The position numbers and the translations under genes were made by a program. A stretch of 64,000 nucleotides of DNA from Streptomyces sp. NBC_01304. GTDB taxonomy: Bacteria; Actinomycetota; Actinomycetes; Streptomycetales; Streptomycetaceae. Numbering within the stretch: the stretch's first letter is position 1; each line of letters starts with the position of its first letter. The stretch covers positions 8,618,001 through 8,682,000 of the forward strand of contig NZ_CP109055.1 in assembly GCF_035975855.1 (NCBI RefSeq). Reading direction: 5' to 3'. Below, in pieces: positions 32,690-41,074 of this stretch. The notes under the pieces are model-generated. The model was not told the origin of the DNA. It saw only the letters and a list, made by a program, of their open reading frames with translations, and searched no databases.

Positions 32690-34021
32690 GTGAGCGGGCC
32701 GAGCACCACCAAGGCAGTCTCTGGCGAGGACGAGGTCGTCGACCTCTGTCGCGAACTGATCCGGATCGACACCAGCAACTACGGCGACCACTCGGGTCCG
32801 GGCGAGCGCAAGGCCGCGGAGTACGTCGCGGAGAAGCTCGCGGAGGTCGGCCTCGAGCCGCAGATCATCGAGTCCCACCAGGGGCGGGCCTCGACCGTGG
32901 CGCGGATCGAGGGCGAGGACCCGAGCAGGCCGGCGCTGCTCATCCACGGCCACACCGACGTGGTGCCGGCCAACGCGCAGGACTGGACGCACCACCCGTT
33001 CTCGGGCGAGATCGCGGACGGCTGTGTCTGGGGCCGTGGCGCGGTCGACATGAAGGACATGGACGCGATGACCCTCGCGGTCGTGCGGGACCGGATGCGC
33101 AGCGGCCGCAAGCCCCCGCGCGACATCGTGCTGGCCTTCCTCGCGGATGAGGAGGCCGGGGGGACGTACGGCGCCCGGCATCTCGTCGACAAGCATCCCG
33201 GTCTCTTCGAGGGCGTGACCGAGGCGATCGGTGAGGTCGGCGGGTTCTCGTTCACCGTGAACGAGAACCTGCGGCTGTATCTCGTGGAGACCGCCCAGAA
33301 GGGCATGCACTGGATGCGGGTCACGGTCGAGGGCACGGCCGGGCACGGGTCCATGACCAACAAGGACAACGCGATCACCGAGCTGTGCGAGGCGGTCGGG
33401 CGGCTCGGGCGGCACGAGTGGCCGGTGCGGGTGACGAAGACCGTACGTTCCTTCCTCGACGAGCTCTCCGACGCCCTCGGCACCGAGCTCGACCCGGAGA
33501 ACATGGACGAGACGCTGGCCAAGCTCGGCGGCATCGCCAAGATGATCGGCGCCACGCTCAAGAACTCGGCGGCGCCGACGATGCTCGACGCGGGCTACAA
33601 GGTGAACGTCATCCCCGGCCAGGCCAGCGCCCGCATCGACGGCCGGTTCCTGCCCGGGCACGAGGAGGAGTTCCACGCCGACCTGGCCCGTGTGCTCGGG
33701 CCCCGGGTGAAGATCGACGAGGCCGGCTCGCACCTGGACAAGGCGCTCGAGACGGACTTCGACGGCAAGCTCGTGGACGCGATGCAGACCGCGCTCAGGG
33801 CGGAGGACCCGATCGCCCGCGCCATCCCGTACATGCTCTCCGGCGGCACCGACGCCAAGCACTTCGACGACCTGGGCATCCGCTGCTTCGGCTTCGCGCC
33901 GCTCCAGCTGCCGCCCGAGCTCGACTTCGCCGGGATGTTCCACGGCGTGGACGAGCGAGTGCCGGTGGACGGTCTGAAGTTCGGTGTCCGTGTGCTCGAC
34001 CGGTTCATCGACGCCTCCTGA
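32690..34021 (+). CDS. M20 family metallopeptidase (dipeptidase/deacylase type)
   Basis: A 443-residue di-zinc hydrolase. LIHGHTDVVPAN (first histidine and catalytic Asp), GRGAVDMKDMDA (bridging Asp), FLADEEAGGTYGARHL (catalytic Glu pair) and a late GGTDAKHFDDLGIRCFGF (final histidine) supply the metal site. A dimerisation domain lies between residues about 200 and 310. The start GTG has GGGAGGAA before it. It has no signal peptide. The natural peptide or N-acyl amino acid is unknown. Confidence 0.87.
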   Translation: MSGPSTTKAVSGEDEVVDLCRELIRIDTSNYGDHSGPGERKAAEYVAEKLAEVGLEPQIIESHQGRASTVARIEGEDPSRPALLIHGHTDVVPANAQDWTHHPFSGEIADGCVWGRGAVDMKDMDAMTLAVVRDRMRSGRKPPRDIVLAFLADEEAGGTYGARHLVDKHPGLFEGVTEAIGEVGGFSFTVNENLRLYLVETAQKGMHWMRVTVEGTAGHGSMTNKDNAITELCEAVGRLGRHEWPVRVTKTVRSFLDELSDALGTELDPENMDETLAKLGGIAKMIGATLKNSAAPTMLDAGYKVNVIPGQASARIDGRFLPGHEEEFHADLARVLGPRVKIDEAGSHLDKALETDFDGKLVDAMQTALRAEDPIARAIPYMLSGGTDAKHFDDLGIRCFGFAPLQLPPELDFAGMFHGVDERVPVDGLKFGVRVLDRFIDAS

Positions 34022-34203
34022 CCAGCGGGAACGCCGGGTTCGTACCCGCATGACCTGCTGAAACGAAACTCCAATAATCGGCAGCGCGTGCGTACTTGAC
34101 TGAAAAGAGTGAAAGGAACCATAGGCTCGTAGCCCGATTACTCCCTCCTCGTTACAGGTGGTGCAGTCCGCGGCTGGGACTGCATTGCCAACAAGGAGGA
34201 ATA

Positions 34204-34437
34204 ATGATCAAGAAGGTCGTCGCTGCTGCGGCTGCCACTGGTGGTCTCGTGCTCGCGGGTGCGGGTATCGCTGCTGCCGACGCCGGTGCCCAGGGTGCCG
34301 CCGTGAAGTCTCCCGGCGTGCTCTCGGGCAACGTTGTTCAGGCGCCCATCCACATCCCGGTGAACGCGTGTGGAAACACGGTCACCGTGATCGGGCTGCT
34401 GAACCCCACCTTCGGCAACACCTGCACCAACGCGTGA
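34204..34437 (+). CDS. chpH: short chaplin (ChpH-like)
   Basis: A 77-residue secreted protein: a signal peptide (MIKKVVAAAAATGGLVLAGAGIAAADA) and one chaplin domain, SPGVLSGNVVQAPIHIPVNACGNTVTVIGLLNP with the two domain cysteines. Chaplins assemble into amyloid fibres that coat aerial hyphae and lower surface tension. AAGGAGGAA precedes the ATG. The position next to a long sortase-anchored chaplin matches the S. coelicolor chpH-chpC pair. A 182-base upstream gap probably holds the developmental promoter. Confidence 0.93.
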   Translation: MIKKVVAAAAATGGLVLAGAGIAAADAGAQGAAVKSPGVLSGNVVQAPIHIPVNACGNTVTVIGLLNPTFGNTCTNA

Positions 34438-34472
34438 CGTTGTGCCTCACCCCATGAGGGTCTGAGTCCGTC

Positions 34473-34505
34473 GGCCCCGGAGTGCGAGCCATGCACTCCG
34501 GGGCC
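34473..34505 (+). terminator. hairpin after chpH
   Basis: Perfect 13-bp stem GGCCCCGGAGTGC / GCACTCCGGGGCC with a seven-base loop, between the two chaplin genes, so they can be transcribed separately. Confidence 0.8.
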
Positions 34506-34573
34506 GCTGGGCATTCGGCGCACGCGTCAGGAGGCTCGTGCGCACTCCGGAAGGTCAAAGGCAGGGAACAACC

Positions 34574-35320
34574 ATGCGACAGGTCACGCGTAAAGGCCTG
34601 ATCACGGTGGCGGCCGCCAGCGGCGTGCTCGCCGTCACCGGTGGCTACGCACACGCCGACTCGGGCGCCAACGGCAAGACGTCGGACTCACCCGGCGTCG
34701 CCTCGGGCAACACGATCCAGCTCCCGGTCGACGTGCCGATCAACCTCTGCGGCAACACCGTGAACGTGATCGGACTGCTCAACCCCGCGGCCGGCAACAG
34801 CTGCGCCAACGACTCCGACAACGGCACGGGCGGCAAGCACAAGCCGTCCGGCGGCGGAGCCACGGCCGAGGGCAGCGCCAAGGACTCACCCGGCGTCGCG
34901 TCCGGCAACCATGTGCAGCTGCCGGTCGACGTCCCCGTGAACGCCTGCGGGAACAGCGTCAGCATCGTCGGCCTCGGCAACGCCACCTCGGGCAACGCCT
35001 GCAGCAACGAATCGGGCCCGGTCAAGCCTCCCGGCAACGACCACCCCGGCGAGCCGCAGGAACCGCAGGAGCCGGACGAGCCGAACGAGCCGAACGAGCC
35101 CGGGAATCCGAACAACCCGGATACTCCGGACAACCCGTCCAGCCCGGACGAGCCGACGAATCCCAATGAGCCGGGGACGCAGATCGTCACCCCGCCCAAG
35201 GGCTCCGAGCAGCTCGCCCACACGGGCAGCGACTTGCCGATCGGCATCGCCGTTCCGGCGAGCGCCGGTCTGCTGCTCGCGGGTGCGGTGCTCTACCGCA
35301 GGTCGCGTCAGGCCGCGTAA
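34574..35320 (+). CDS. chpC: long, cell-wall-anchored chaplin (ChpC-like)
   Basis: A 248-residue protein: signal peptide to about residue 28, two chaplin domains (SPGVASGNTIQLPVDVPINLCGN and SPGVASGNHVQLPVDVPVNACGN, each with two cysteines), then a Pro/Glu/Asn-rich wall-spanning spacer with PEDEPNEPNEP-type repeats. It ends with a sorting signal LAHTG, a hydrophobic helix and RRSRQAA. LAXTG is the signal cleaved by Streptomyces class E sortases. ATG 34574 is preferred over a start 36 bases upstream. The protein anchors the chaplin layer to the wall. Confidence 0.92.
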   Translation: MRQVTRKGLITVAAASGVLAVTGGYAHADSGANGKTSDSPGVASGNTIQLPVDVPINLCGNTVNVIGLLNPAAGNSCANDSDNGTGGKHKPSGGGATAEGSAKDSPGVASGNHVQLPVDVPVNACGNSVSIVGLGNATSGNACSNESGPVKPPGNDHPGEPQEPQEPDEPNEPNEPGNPNNPDTPDNPSSPDEPTNPNEPGTQIVTPPKGSEQLAHTGSDLPIGIAVPASAGLLLAGAVLYRRSRQAA

Positions 35321-35330
35321 GGCATGACAA

Positions 35331-35364
35331 CGGAGTGGGCCCCGCTTTCGCGGGGCCCACTCCG
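35331..35364. terminator. hairpin after chpC
   Basis: Perfect 15-bp stem CGGAGTGGGCCCCGC / GCGGGGCCCACTCCG with a four-base loop, followed by TATTTG; it also faces the convergent small gene. Confidence 0.88.
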
Positions 35365-35399
35365 TATTTGTGCGCACTGCGCAAGGCGTGCGACGCCTG

Positions 35400-35588
35400 T
35401 CACCATGTGGCGCGCACCTGGCGAATGATCCGGCGGCGCAGCCGCACCCTGCGGCTGCCGTCCCGGCGCAGGCTCAGTCGGTCCAACTCCCAGTGTCCGT
35501 ACTCTGCATGGTCCGTGAGGAGACGAGTCGCTTCCTTGCGGGAGACCCCGCGCGGTACGTACACGTCGACAAATTCGTATTCCGGCAT
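35400..35588 (-). CDS. DUF5703 family small basic protein
   Basis: A 62-residue protein, MPEYEFVDVYVPRGVSRKEA onward, with a strongly basic C-terminal half (LRRDGSRRVRLRRRIIRQVRA). It is a small conserved Streptomyces protein that from memory sits beside the chaplin genes in S. coelicolor too. The charge suggests nucleic-acid binding, but the function is unknown. It is divergent from the next gene by 47 bases. Confidence 0.8.
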   Translation of the reverse strand: MPEYEFVDVYVPRGVSRKEATRLLTDHAEYGHWELDRLSLRRDGSRRVRLRRRIIRQVRATW

Positions 35589-35622
35589 CGCATCTATTGT
35601 GCGGGCAACGCCCAGGTACGGA

Positions 35623-35628
35623 TAGCGT
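35623..35628 (+). promoter_or_regulatory. -10 box of a probable leaderless promoter
   Basis: TAGCGT lies seven bases before ATG 35636, and no Shine-Dalgarno sequence is present between them, so the transcript probably starts at the A of the start codon. Confidence 0.4.
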
Positions 35629-35635
35629 CTGCACT

Positions 35636-36316
35636 ATGTCTGATGCTGCGCAGCCCACCGCTGCCGAGGTACGCGCCGCCGCCGAGGCGGTCAAGGCCGC
35701 TCTCGACGCCCACCTTGCGGCCGTCGAGGGACGGTCGGGCGAGGACGACCCGGACGTCTACGAAGCGTTCAACGAGCTCGCCGCGGCCGCCGAGGCGTAC
35801 GACGAACTGCTCTACGACGCCTACGACGAGGTCACGCCCTTCGAGATCCCCGGCGCCGAGGACACGCTGCCGCCCTACAGCGGGCCGGACGAGCCGAACG
35901 CGCTGAGCGTGCTGATCCGCCGGGACTACTCGGTGGTGGAGCCACAGCGGCTGCTCGCCCAGTCGCAGCGGGTCGCCGACCTGGACGCCGACACGGAGGC
36001 GGGCGAGGCGTCGGCCGCGGGTGTGGTGGGCAGCAGCGTGCATGCCGCGCTGGGAGTGCTCTTCGGGGAGTTCGAGCCCGATGAAATCGCCTCGCGGCAC
36101 AAGGAGTTCGGCCTGGAGGAGGGCGACTCGACGCTCTGGGTCACGGCGATCGACGAGCCGGCCGACCCCGGGGAGTGGCTGGACTCGCCCTTCGAGCAGG
36201 CCGATCCGCAGCGGATCGTCTGCCGGTTCGATGTGAGCGCGGTCTTCGACGAGGAGCCGGACGACGAGCTCGATGACGAGGCGGACGACGACGAGCTGGT
36301 CGACGTCGAGCACTGA
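35636..36316 (+). CDS. conserved acidic hypothetical protein
   Basis: A 226-residue protein with a very acidic C-terminal tail (EEPDDELDDEADDDELVDVEH). The N-terminal half is helical (TAAEVRAAAEAVKAALDAHLAAVEGRSG), and the middle carries PNALSVLIRRDYSVVEPQRLL. No known domain is recognised; it is a conserved gene at this position in Streptomyces. No membrane segment or signal is present. The start ATG is likely leaderless. Confidence 0.75.
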   Translation: MSDAAQPTAAEVRAAAEAVKAALDAHLAAVEGRSGEDDPDVYEAFNELAAAAEAYDELLYDAYDEVTPFEIPGAEDTLPPYSGPDEPNALSVLIRRDYSVVEPQRLLAQSQRVADLDADTEAGEASAAGVVGSSVHAALGVLFGEFEPDEIASRHKEFGLEEGDSTLWVTAIDEPADPGEWLDSPFEQADPQRIVCRFDVSAVFDEEPDDELDDEADDDELVDVEH

Positions 36317-36334
36317 TCGTGGGACCGGTCCCCG

Positions 36335-36370
36335 AACAAGGCCAGACCTCGGTCGAGGTCTGGCCTTGTT
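36335..36370. terminator. hairpin between convergent genes
   Basis: Perfect 16-bp stem AACAAGGCCAGACCTC / GAGGTCTGGCCTTGTT with a four-base loop; seven bases before the stop of the convergent RecD-like gene. Confidence 0.85.
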
Positions 36371-36376
36371 CCGTAC

Positions 36377-38647
36377 TCAGACTGTCGCCGAGGGCACCTG
36401 GGCCTGCAGCAGGGTCTGCAGGCGTGTGGTGCGGGGCTTCGCGGGGGTCTCGGTGACCGCGCGAGCCAGTGCGCCCTCCACGCCGTGGACCACGGAGAGG
36501 TGGCGCTCGCCGCGGCTGAACGCCGTGTAGATCCAGGGGCGGTTGAGGGCGCCCGCCGCATCACCCGGCAGGACCACGACCGCCGCGGGCCAGCGCCGGC
36601 CTGCGGCCTGGTGCGCGGTGAGCGCCCAGCCGTGCCGGACCGTCTGCTCGACGCGCTCCTTCGGTACGACCACGGGTGTGCCCTCGCAGTCGAGGCGCAG
36701 GCCCTCGGCGTCCGCGCCGACCACTCGGCCCGGCTGGGCGCGGCCCGGTGTGGGGGAGTAGGCCACGCGGTCGTCGGGGTCGAAGCCGCCGAAGCGGCCG
36801 GGGCCCGGGTTGAGGCGTTCCTTCAGGGCCGCGTTGAGCGCGCGGGTGCCCGCGGCGCCGCCATGGCCCGGCGCGATCACCTGCGTCTGGTGGGCCGGTA
36901 CGTCGATCGCGCGCGGGATCGAGTCCGCGACCAGCTGAACCGTGCGGTGCACGGCCTCGCCCGCGTCCCGTACCGGGACGATGACGATCTCCTTGCCGGG
37001 CGCGTCCACCTGGTTCAGCTCGCCGATGCCGATGCCGGAGACCAGCTCGCCCAGCGGGCCCGGGTCCGGGGTGCGCGAGACGATGTGCGGGCAGGCACGG
37101 GCGGCGAGCAGGTCGGCGAAGACGCGACCGGGGCCCGCCGACCACAGCACGCCCGGGTCGCCGCTGAGCACCAGGCGGGCGCCGTCGGGGAGCGATTCGA
37201 CGAGCATCGCCGCGGTTTCCACGTCCAGTTGGGGCGCGTCGAGCACCACGAGGAGGTCGAGGGCAAGCGCGCCTTCGGCGTCCCGCCCCGGTCCCTCGGC
37301 CCCGGCCAGGAGGCCGGCCACGGTGGTCGCGGCGGAGCCCAACTGCTCCGTGAGGGCGCTCCGGGAGTGTGCGGTGTGGGTGGCGACGCAGACGCGCAGG
37401 CCGAGCTCCGTGGCCGCGGTGGCGAGGGCGACGGGTTCGGCCCTGGCTGCCTCACCGCCGGTGTGCAGCACGAGGCCGTGGGCCGCGACCGCGCCGATCA
37501 GCTCCGCGGTCGAGCCCTTCGCGCCGGACGCGGCGGACTCCCAGTCGGCGGGGCCTGAACTCTCCTCCTTCGCCAGGGAGTTGACGACCCGGGCCAGCCC
37601 GTCGGCCAGGCTCTCCTCGGCGAGGGCGTAACGCTCCAGGCCGACCAGAATGCGCACCGGCTGCTCGGTCTCCGCTTCCTCGTCGCCGGAGTCGCCGGAG
37701 TCGCCGGAGGCGTCGGATGGCGTGGCGGCCGGGGCAGGGACCGGGGCGGGGCCGTCCAGGGCGTCCTGGAAGATCAGCACGTCCCCCTCGGCGATCGCGC
37801 TCTGCACCGCCGCTTCCGGGTCCGGTACGGAGCGCTGCCCGAGCGCGGACTTCAGGACGTCCGAGTCGAGTGCCGTGTGCCCGGCGAGTGCGGCCTGCTC
37901 GAGCAGCCACACGGTGAGCGCGCAGCCCCGTCGCTCGTCATCGGGACGGCAGTCGTCGCCCAGCAGGGCGCGGGCGAATCCGTCGGCCTGCTCGGGGCGT
38001 ACGCCGGGCAGCCTGAGCAACTGCCACGGGTCGTCCCGCAGTTGAGTGTCCGCCGCCTCGCCGAGCGCCGACGCGGCCGGCCCGGCCAGCGTCGCGGGGG
38101 CGCCGCCCTCGGCCAGCACGGTGCGTACTGCCTCGACGACCTCCGTGGCGGGCGGCAGGGGCCCACCCGCCGGCGTGGCCTGCTGGAGCGCGGGCGCGGG
38201 GCGCGGCGCGGGAGCGGCCCGGCGCGGCTCGGGCACGGGATCGCTGAACACACGGGTGGTGGGCTTCTCGCCGCTCTCCACGGCGCGGACCGCCGCGAGC
38301 AGATCGGCCGCGGTGCCGCTCAGCTTGCCGCCGGCCGCGATCGGCCCGTCCTTCTCGGCCTTGCGCTGCTCGATGCGCTCCCGGAGCTCGCGCTGCGCGG
38401 CCAGTTCGGCCTCGGACTCGCTGAGCTGTGCGGCGGCTTCCGCGGTGGCCTCGGTGCCGGTCTCGTCGGCCTCGGCTTCATCGCCGGTCGTGGTTTCGCC
38501 GTCGGCCGTGGCGTCACCCTCGGTCGGGTCCTCGCCGGTGTCGGTCAGGTCTTCCGCGCCCTGATCGGTGTCCCCGGACGCATCGGCAGCCTCGGGGAGG
38601 GCAGGGGGCGCCTCGGTCTCCTCCGCGGCGGCGGGCTCCGTACTCAC
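36377..38647 (-). CDS. RecD2-like helix-hairpin-helix protein with a lost Walker A site
   Basis: A 756-residue protein. Residues 1-90 are acidic and low complexity. Helix-hairpin-helix-like stretches follow (LLRLPGVRPEQADGFARALLG near 210). From about residue 385 it aligns with superfamily 1 RecD2 helicases, but the Walker A position reads LHTGGEAARAEP instead of GGPGTGKT. The Walker B region is LLVVLDAPQLD instead of DEASM. The C-terminal UvrD_C_2-like part remains (ALTAHQAAGRRWPAAVVVLPG, then AFSRGERHLSVV). It is therefore probably an ATP-independent DNA-binding relative. The ATG overlaps the aldo/keto reductase stop by four bases. Confidence 0.72.
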   Translation of the reverse strand: MSTEPAAAEETEAPPALPEAADASGDTDQGAEDLTDTGEDPTEGDATADGETTTGDEAEADETGTEATAEAAAQLSESEAELAAQRELRERIEQRKAEKDGPIAAGGKLSGTAADLLAAVRAVESGEKPTTRVFSDPVPEPRRAAPAPRPAPALQQATPAGGPLPPATEVVEAVRTVLAEGGAPATLAGPAASALGEAADTQLRDDPWQLLRLPGVRPEQADGFARALLGDDCRPDDERRGCALTVWLLEQAALAGHTALDSDVLKSALGQRSVPDPEAAVQSAIAEGDVLIFQDALDGPAPVPAPAATPSDASGDSGDSGDEEAETEQPVRILVGLERYALAEESLADGLARVVNSLAKEESSGPADWESAASGAKGSTAELIGAVAAHGLVLHTGGEAARAEPVALATAATELGLRVCVATHTAHSRSALTEQLGSAATTVAGLLAGAEGPGRDAEGALALDLLVVLDAPQLDVETAAMLVESLPDGARLVLSGDPGVLWSAGPGRVFADLLAARACPHIVSRTPDPGPLGELVSGIGIGELNQVDAPGKEIVIVPVRDAGEAVHRTVQLVADSIPRAIDVPAHQTQVIAPGHGGAAGTRALNAALKERLNPGPGRFGGFDPDDRVAYSPTPGRAQPGRVVGADAEGLRLDCEGTPVVVPKERVEQTVRHGWALTAHQAAGRRWPAAVVVLPGDAAGALNRPWIYTAFSRGERHLSVVHGVEGALARAVTETPAKPRTTRLQTLLQAQVPSATV

Positions 38648-39627
38648 AGGGTGCTCCAGTCCTGATCGGGATAGCGGTGCACGGGCGCCGACACATCGTC
38701 GAGCGCACGGCAGATCTCGTCAGGAAGACTAAGGGCCTCCACTGACAATGCCGCCGTGAGCTGCTGCGCGTTGCGCGCGCCGACGATCGGGGCGGCCACT
38801 CCGGGTCTGTCCCGCACCCAGGCGAGGGCCACCTGGAGCGGCGTCGCCGCGAGCCCGTCCGCGGCCGTGGCGACGGCGTCCACGATCCGGCTCGCCGCCT
38901 CGTCGAGGTAGGGCGCGACGAAGGGCGCCATGTGGTCGGAGGCTCCGCGCGAGCCGGCCGGCGTGGAGTGCCGGTACTTGCCGGTCAGCACCCCGCGGCC
39001 GAGCGGCGACGACGGCAGCAGGCCCACGCCCAGGTCGAGGGCGGCGGGCAGCACCTCGCGCTCGATGCCGCGCTGGAGCAGCGAGTACTCCATCTGCGTA
39101 CTGGCCAGACGGGTGCGTACCCCGGGCGCGGCCAGCTGCCAGGTCGCCGCCTTCGCCAGCTGCCAGCCGCAGAAGTTGGACACCCCCGCATAGCGGGCCC
39201 GGCCGCTGCTGACCGCGAGATCGAGGGCCTGGAGGGTCTCCTCGATGGGTGTGGCGGCGTCGTACGCGTGCACCTGCCAGAGGTCGACGTAGTCCGTGCC
39301 GAGCCGCTGCAGTGAGGCGTCGAGCGCGCTGAGCAGATGGCCGCGCGAGCCGTCGAAGCGCCGGTCCGGGTCGGGCACGCTGCCCGCCTTGGTCGCGATG
39401 ACCAGATCGCGGCGCGGGACGAGGCCCTCGATGAGCTGGCCGAGAACGTACTCGGCATCCCCGCCGCCGTACACGTCCGCCGTGTCGACGAGGGTGCCGC
39501 CGGCCTCCCAGAAGACCTTCAACTGGTCGGCGGCGTCGTGCTCGTCGGTGTCGCGCCCCCAGGTGAGGGTGCCGAGTCCGATCCGGGACACACGCAGGCC
39601 GGTACGGCCGAGATGCCTCTGCTCCAT
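38644..39627 (-). CDS. aldo/keto reductase
   Basis: A 327-residue NADPH-dependent TIM-barrel reductase: GLRVSRIGLGTLTWG, LVDTADVYGGGDAEYVLG with the catalytic Asp-Tyr, VIATKAGS with the lysine, and DLWQVHAYD with the histidine. All four catalytic residues are therefore present. The C-terminal VALAWVRDRPGVAAPIVGARNAQQL binds NADPH. It is translationally coupled to the RecD-like gene, which it precedes. The natural carbonyl substrate is unknown. Confidence 0.87.
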   Translation of the reverse strand: MEQRHLGRTGLRVSRIGLGTLTWGRDTDEHDAADQLKVFWEAGGTLVDTADVYGGGDAEYVLGQLIEGLVPRRDLVIATKAGSVPDPDRRFDGSRGHLLSALDASLQRLGTDYVDLWQVHAYDAATPIEETLQALDLAVSSGRARYAGVSNFCGWQLAKAATWQLAAPGVRTRLASTQMEYSLLQRGIEREVLPAALDLGVGLLPSSPLGRGVLTGKYRHSTPAGSRGASDHMAPFVAPYLDEAASRIVDAVATAADGLAATPLQVALAWVRDRPGVAAPIVGARNAQQLTAALSVEALSLPDEICRALDDVSAPVHRYPDQDWSTL

Positions 39628-39730
39628 GGGCGCTGAGATTACTGGTCACACAACGAACCCGTGCCGCCCTGTGGACAACCTCCCCTGACATCTCGCACAC
39701 CTGCGCGCTAGAGTCCGGGCAACAAGGACG

Positions 39731-39744
39731 TTACTGCTCAGTAA
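39731..39744. promoter_or_regulatory. inverted repeat overlapping the translation start region
   Basis: TTACTG-CT-CAGTAA is a perfect 6-bp inverted repeat ending 12 bases before the LLM gene; AAGGGG directly follows it. The form is typical of a TetR-family operator, but no TetR gene is adjacent. Confidence 0.45.
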
Positions 39745-39756
39745 GGGGATCGGCGG

Positions 39757-40812
39757 ATGCGACTCGGGATCAACCTCGGCTACTGGGGCGCCGGGATGGA
39801 CGCGGACAATCTCGCCGTCGCCAAGGAGGCCGACAAGCTCGGCTACTCGGTCTGCTGGGCCGCGGAGGCGTACGGCTCGGACGCCGCCACCGTGCTCGCC
39901 TGGGTCGCTTCGCAGACCGAGCGCATCGACATCGGCTCGGCGATCTTCCAGATCCCGGCTCGGCAGCCCGCGATGACCGCCATGACCGCGGCGACCCTCG
40001 ACTCGCTGTCCGGCGGCCGCTTCCGCCTCGGCCTCGGCGTCTCGGGGCCGCAGGTCTCCGAGGGCTGGTACGGCGTGAAGTTCGACAAGCCGCTGTCGCG
40101 CACGCGGGAGTACGTCGAGATCGTGCGCCGGGCGATGAGCCGTGAGCGACTCTCGTACGAGGGTGAGCACTGGACCCTGCCGCTGCCGGGCGGCCCGGGC
40201 AAGCCGATCAAGCTGACCGTGCACCCCGCGCGGGAGCACATTCCCGTCTACATCGCCGCGATCGGCCCGAAGAACCTCGAGCAGACCGGTGAGATCGCCG
40301 AGGGCGCGCTGCTGATCTTCCCGGCGGCCGAGCACCTGGAGGAGACCGCGATCAAGCCGCTGCGGGCGGGCCGGGAGAAGGCCGGCCTGACCATGGACGG
40401 CTTCGACGTGTGTCCGACGGTGCCGCTCGCACTGGGCGCTGACAAGGACGTCAGCGCATTGGCCGACATGTTCCGGCCGTACACCGCGCTGTACGTGGGT
40501 GGCATGGGCAGCCGCAAGCAGAACTTCTACAACCAGCTTGCCGGGCGCATGGGTTACGAGAAGGAGGCCGCCGAGATCCAGGACAAGTACCTGGCCGGCG
40601 ACAAGGAGGGCGCCGCCGCGGCCGTGCCGCAGCAGCTCATCGACTCGACGACGCTGCTCGGCTCCGTGGACCGCATCGCCGACCGGATGCAGGCCTACGC
40701 GGCGGCCGGCGTCACCACGCTCACCCTGGCCCCGGCGGGCTTCACCCTCGACGAGCGCCTGGCCTCGCTGCGCGCGGGCACGGAGGCCTTGGAGCGCGCC
40801 GGACTGGCGTAA
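39757..40812 (+). CDS. LLM class F420-dependent oxidoreductase
   Basis: A 351-residue luciferase-like enzyme. MRLGINLGYWGAGMDADNL and VCWAAEAYGSDAATVLAWVA at the N-terminus and TLDSLSGGRFRLGLGVSGPQVSEGW match the actinobacterial F420-dependent subfamily also found in mycobacteria. The reaction is unknown; redox of an unsaturated substrate with F420H2 is typical. AAGGGG precedes the ATG. A terminator follows at 40833. Confidence 0.83.
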   Translation: MRLGINLGYWGAGMDADNLAVAKEADKLGYSVCWAAEAYGSDAATVLAWVASQTERIDIGSAIFQIPARQPAMTAMTAATLDSLSGGRFRLGLGVSGPQVSEGWYGVKFDKPLSRTREYVEIVRRAMSRERLSYEGEHWTLPLPGGPGKPIKLTVHPAREHIPVYIAAIGPKNLEQTGEIAEGALLIFPAAEHLEETAIKPLRAGREKAGLTMDGFDVCPTVPLALGADKDVSALADMFRPYTALYVGGMGSRKQNFYNQLAGRMGYEKEAAEIQDKYLAGDKEGAAAAVPQQLIDSTTLLGSVDRIADRMQAYAAAGVTTLTLAPAGFTLDERLASLRAGTEALERAGLA

Positions 40813-40832
40813 CGAGCGGTGATTGGTTTCTG

Positions 40833-40874
40833 CGGCCGTGGTGGGGGCTCGGGGGGTCTTCCCCGCCACGGCCG
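40833..40874 (+). terminator. hairpin after the LLM gene
   Basis: A 14-bp stem CGGCCGTGGTGGGG / CCCCGCCACGGCCG (one G-T pair) with a 14-base loop. Confidence 0.7.
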
Positions 40875-41074
40875 TCACCCGTAACAACGCTTCACGCACC
40901 GGTCGGTTACGCGGCCGTCGCCCTCATCTCCGCGCGGCCGCCGGGCGCCCGCCGTACGTCTTTCGGCCGAGTTGTCCGACGCATCTGTTGCCTCGCACCT
41001 CGCGCCGCATTTGACTCTTTCTTTGCAGAGCCCCGTCGATCGGATCTGTGGACCCCTGCATGGAGGTGGCAGTG

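Noticed and set aside
35041..35190. Repeat array inside chpC as a separate repeat element
   Set aside because: The GAGCCGAACGAGCC-type repetition simply encodes the Pro/Glu/Asn-rich wall-spanning spacer.
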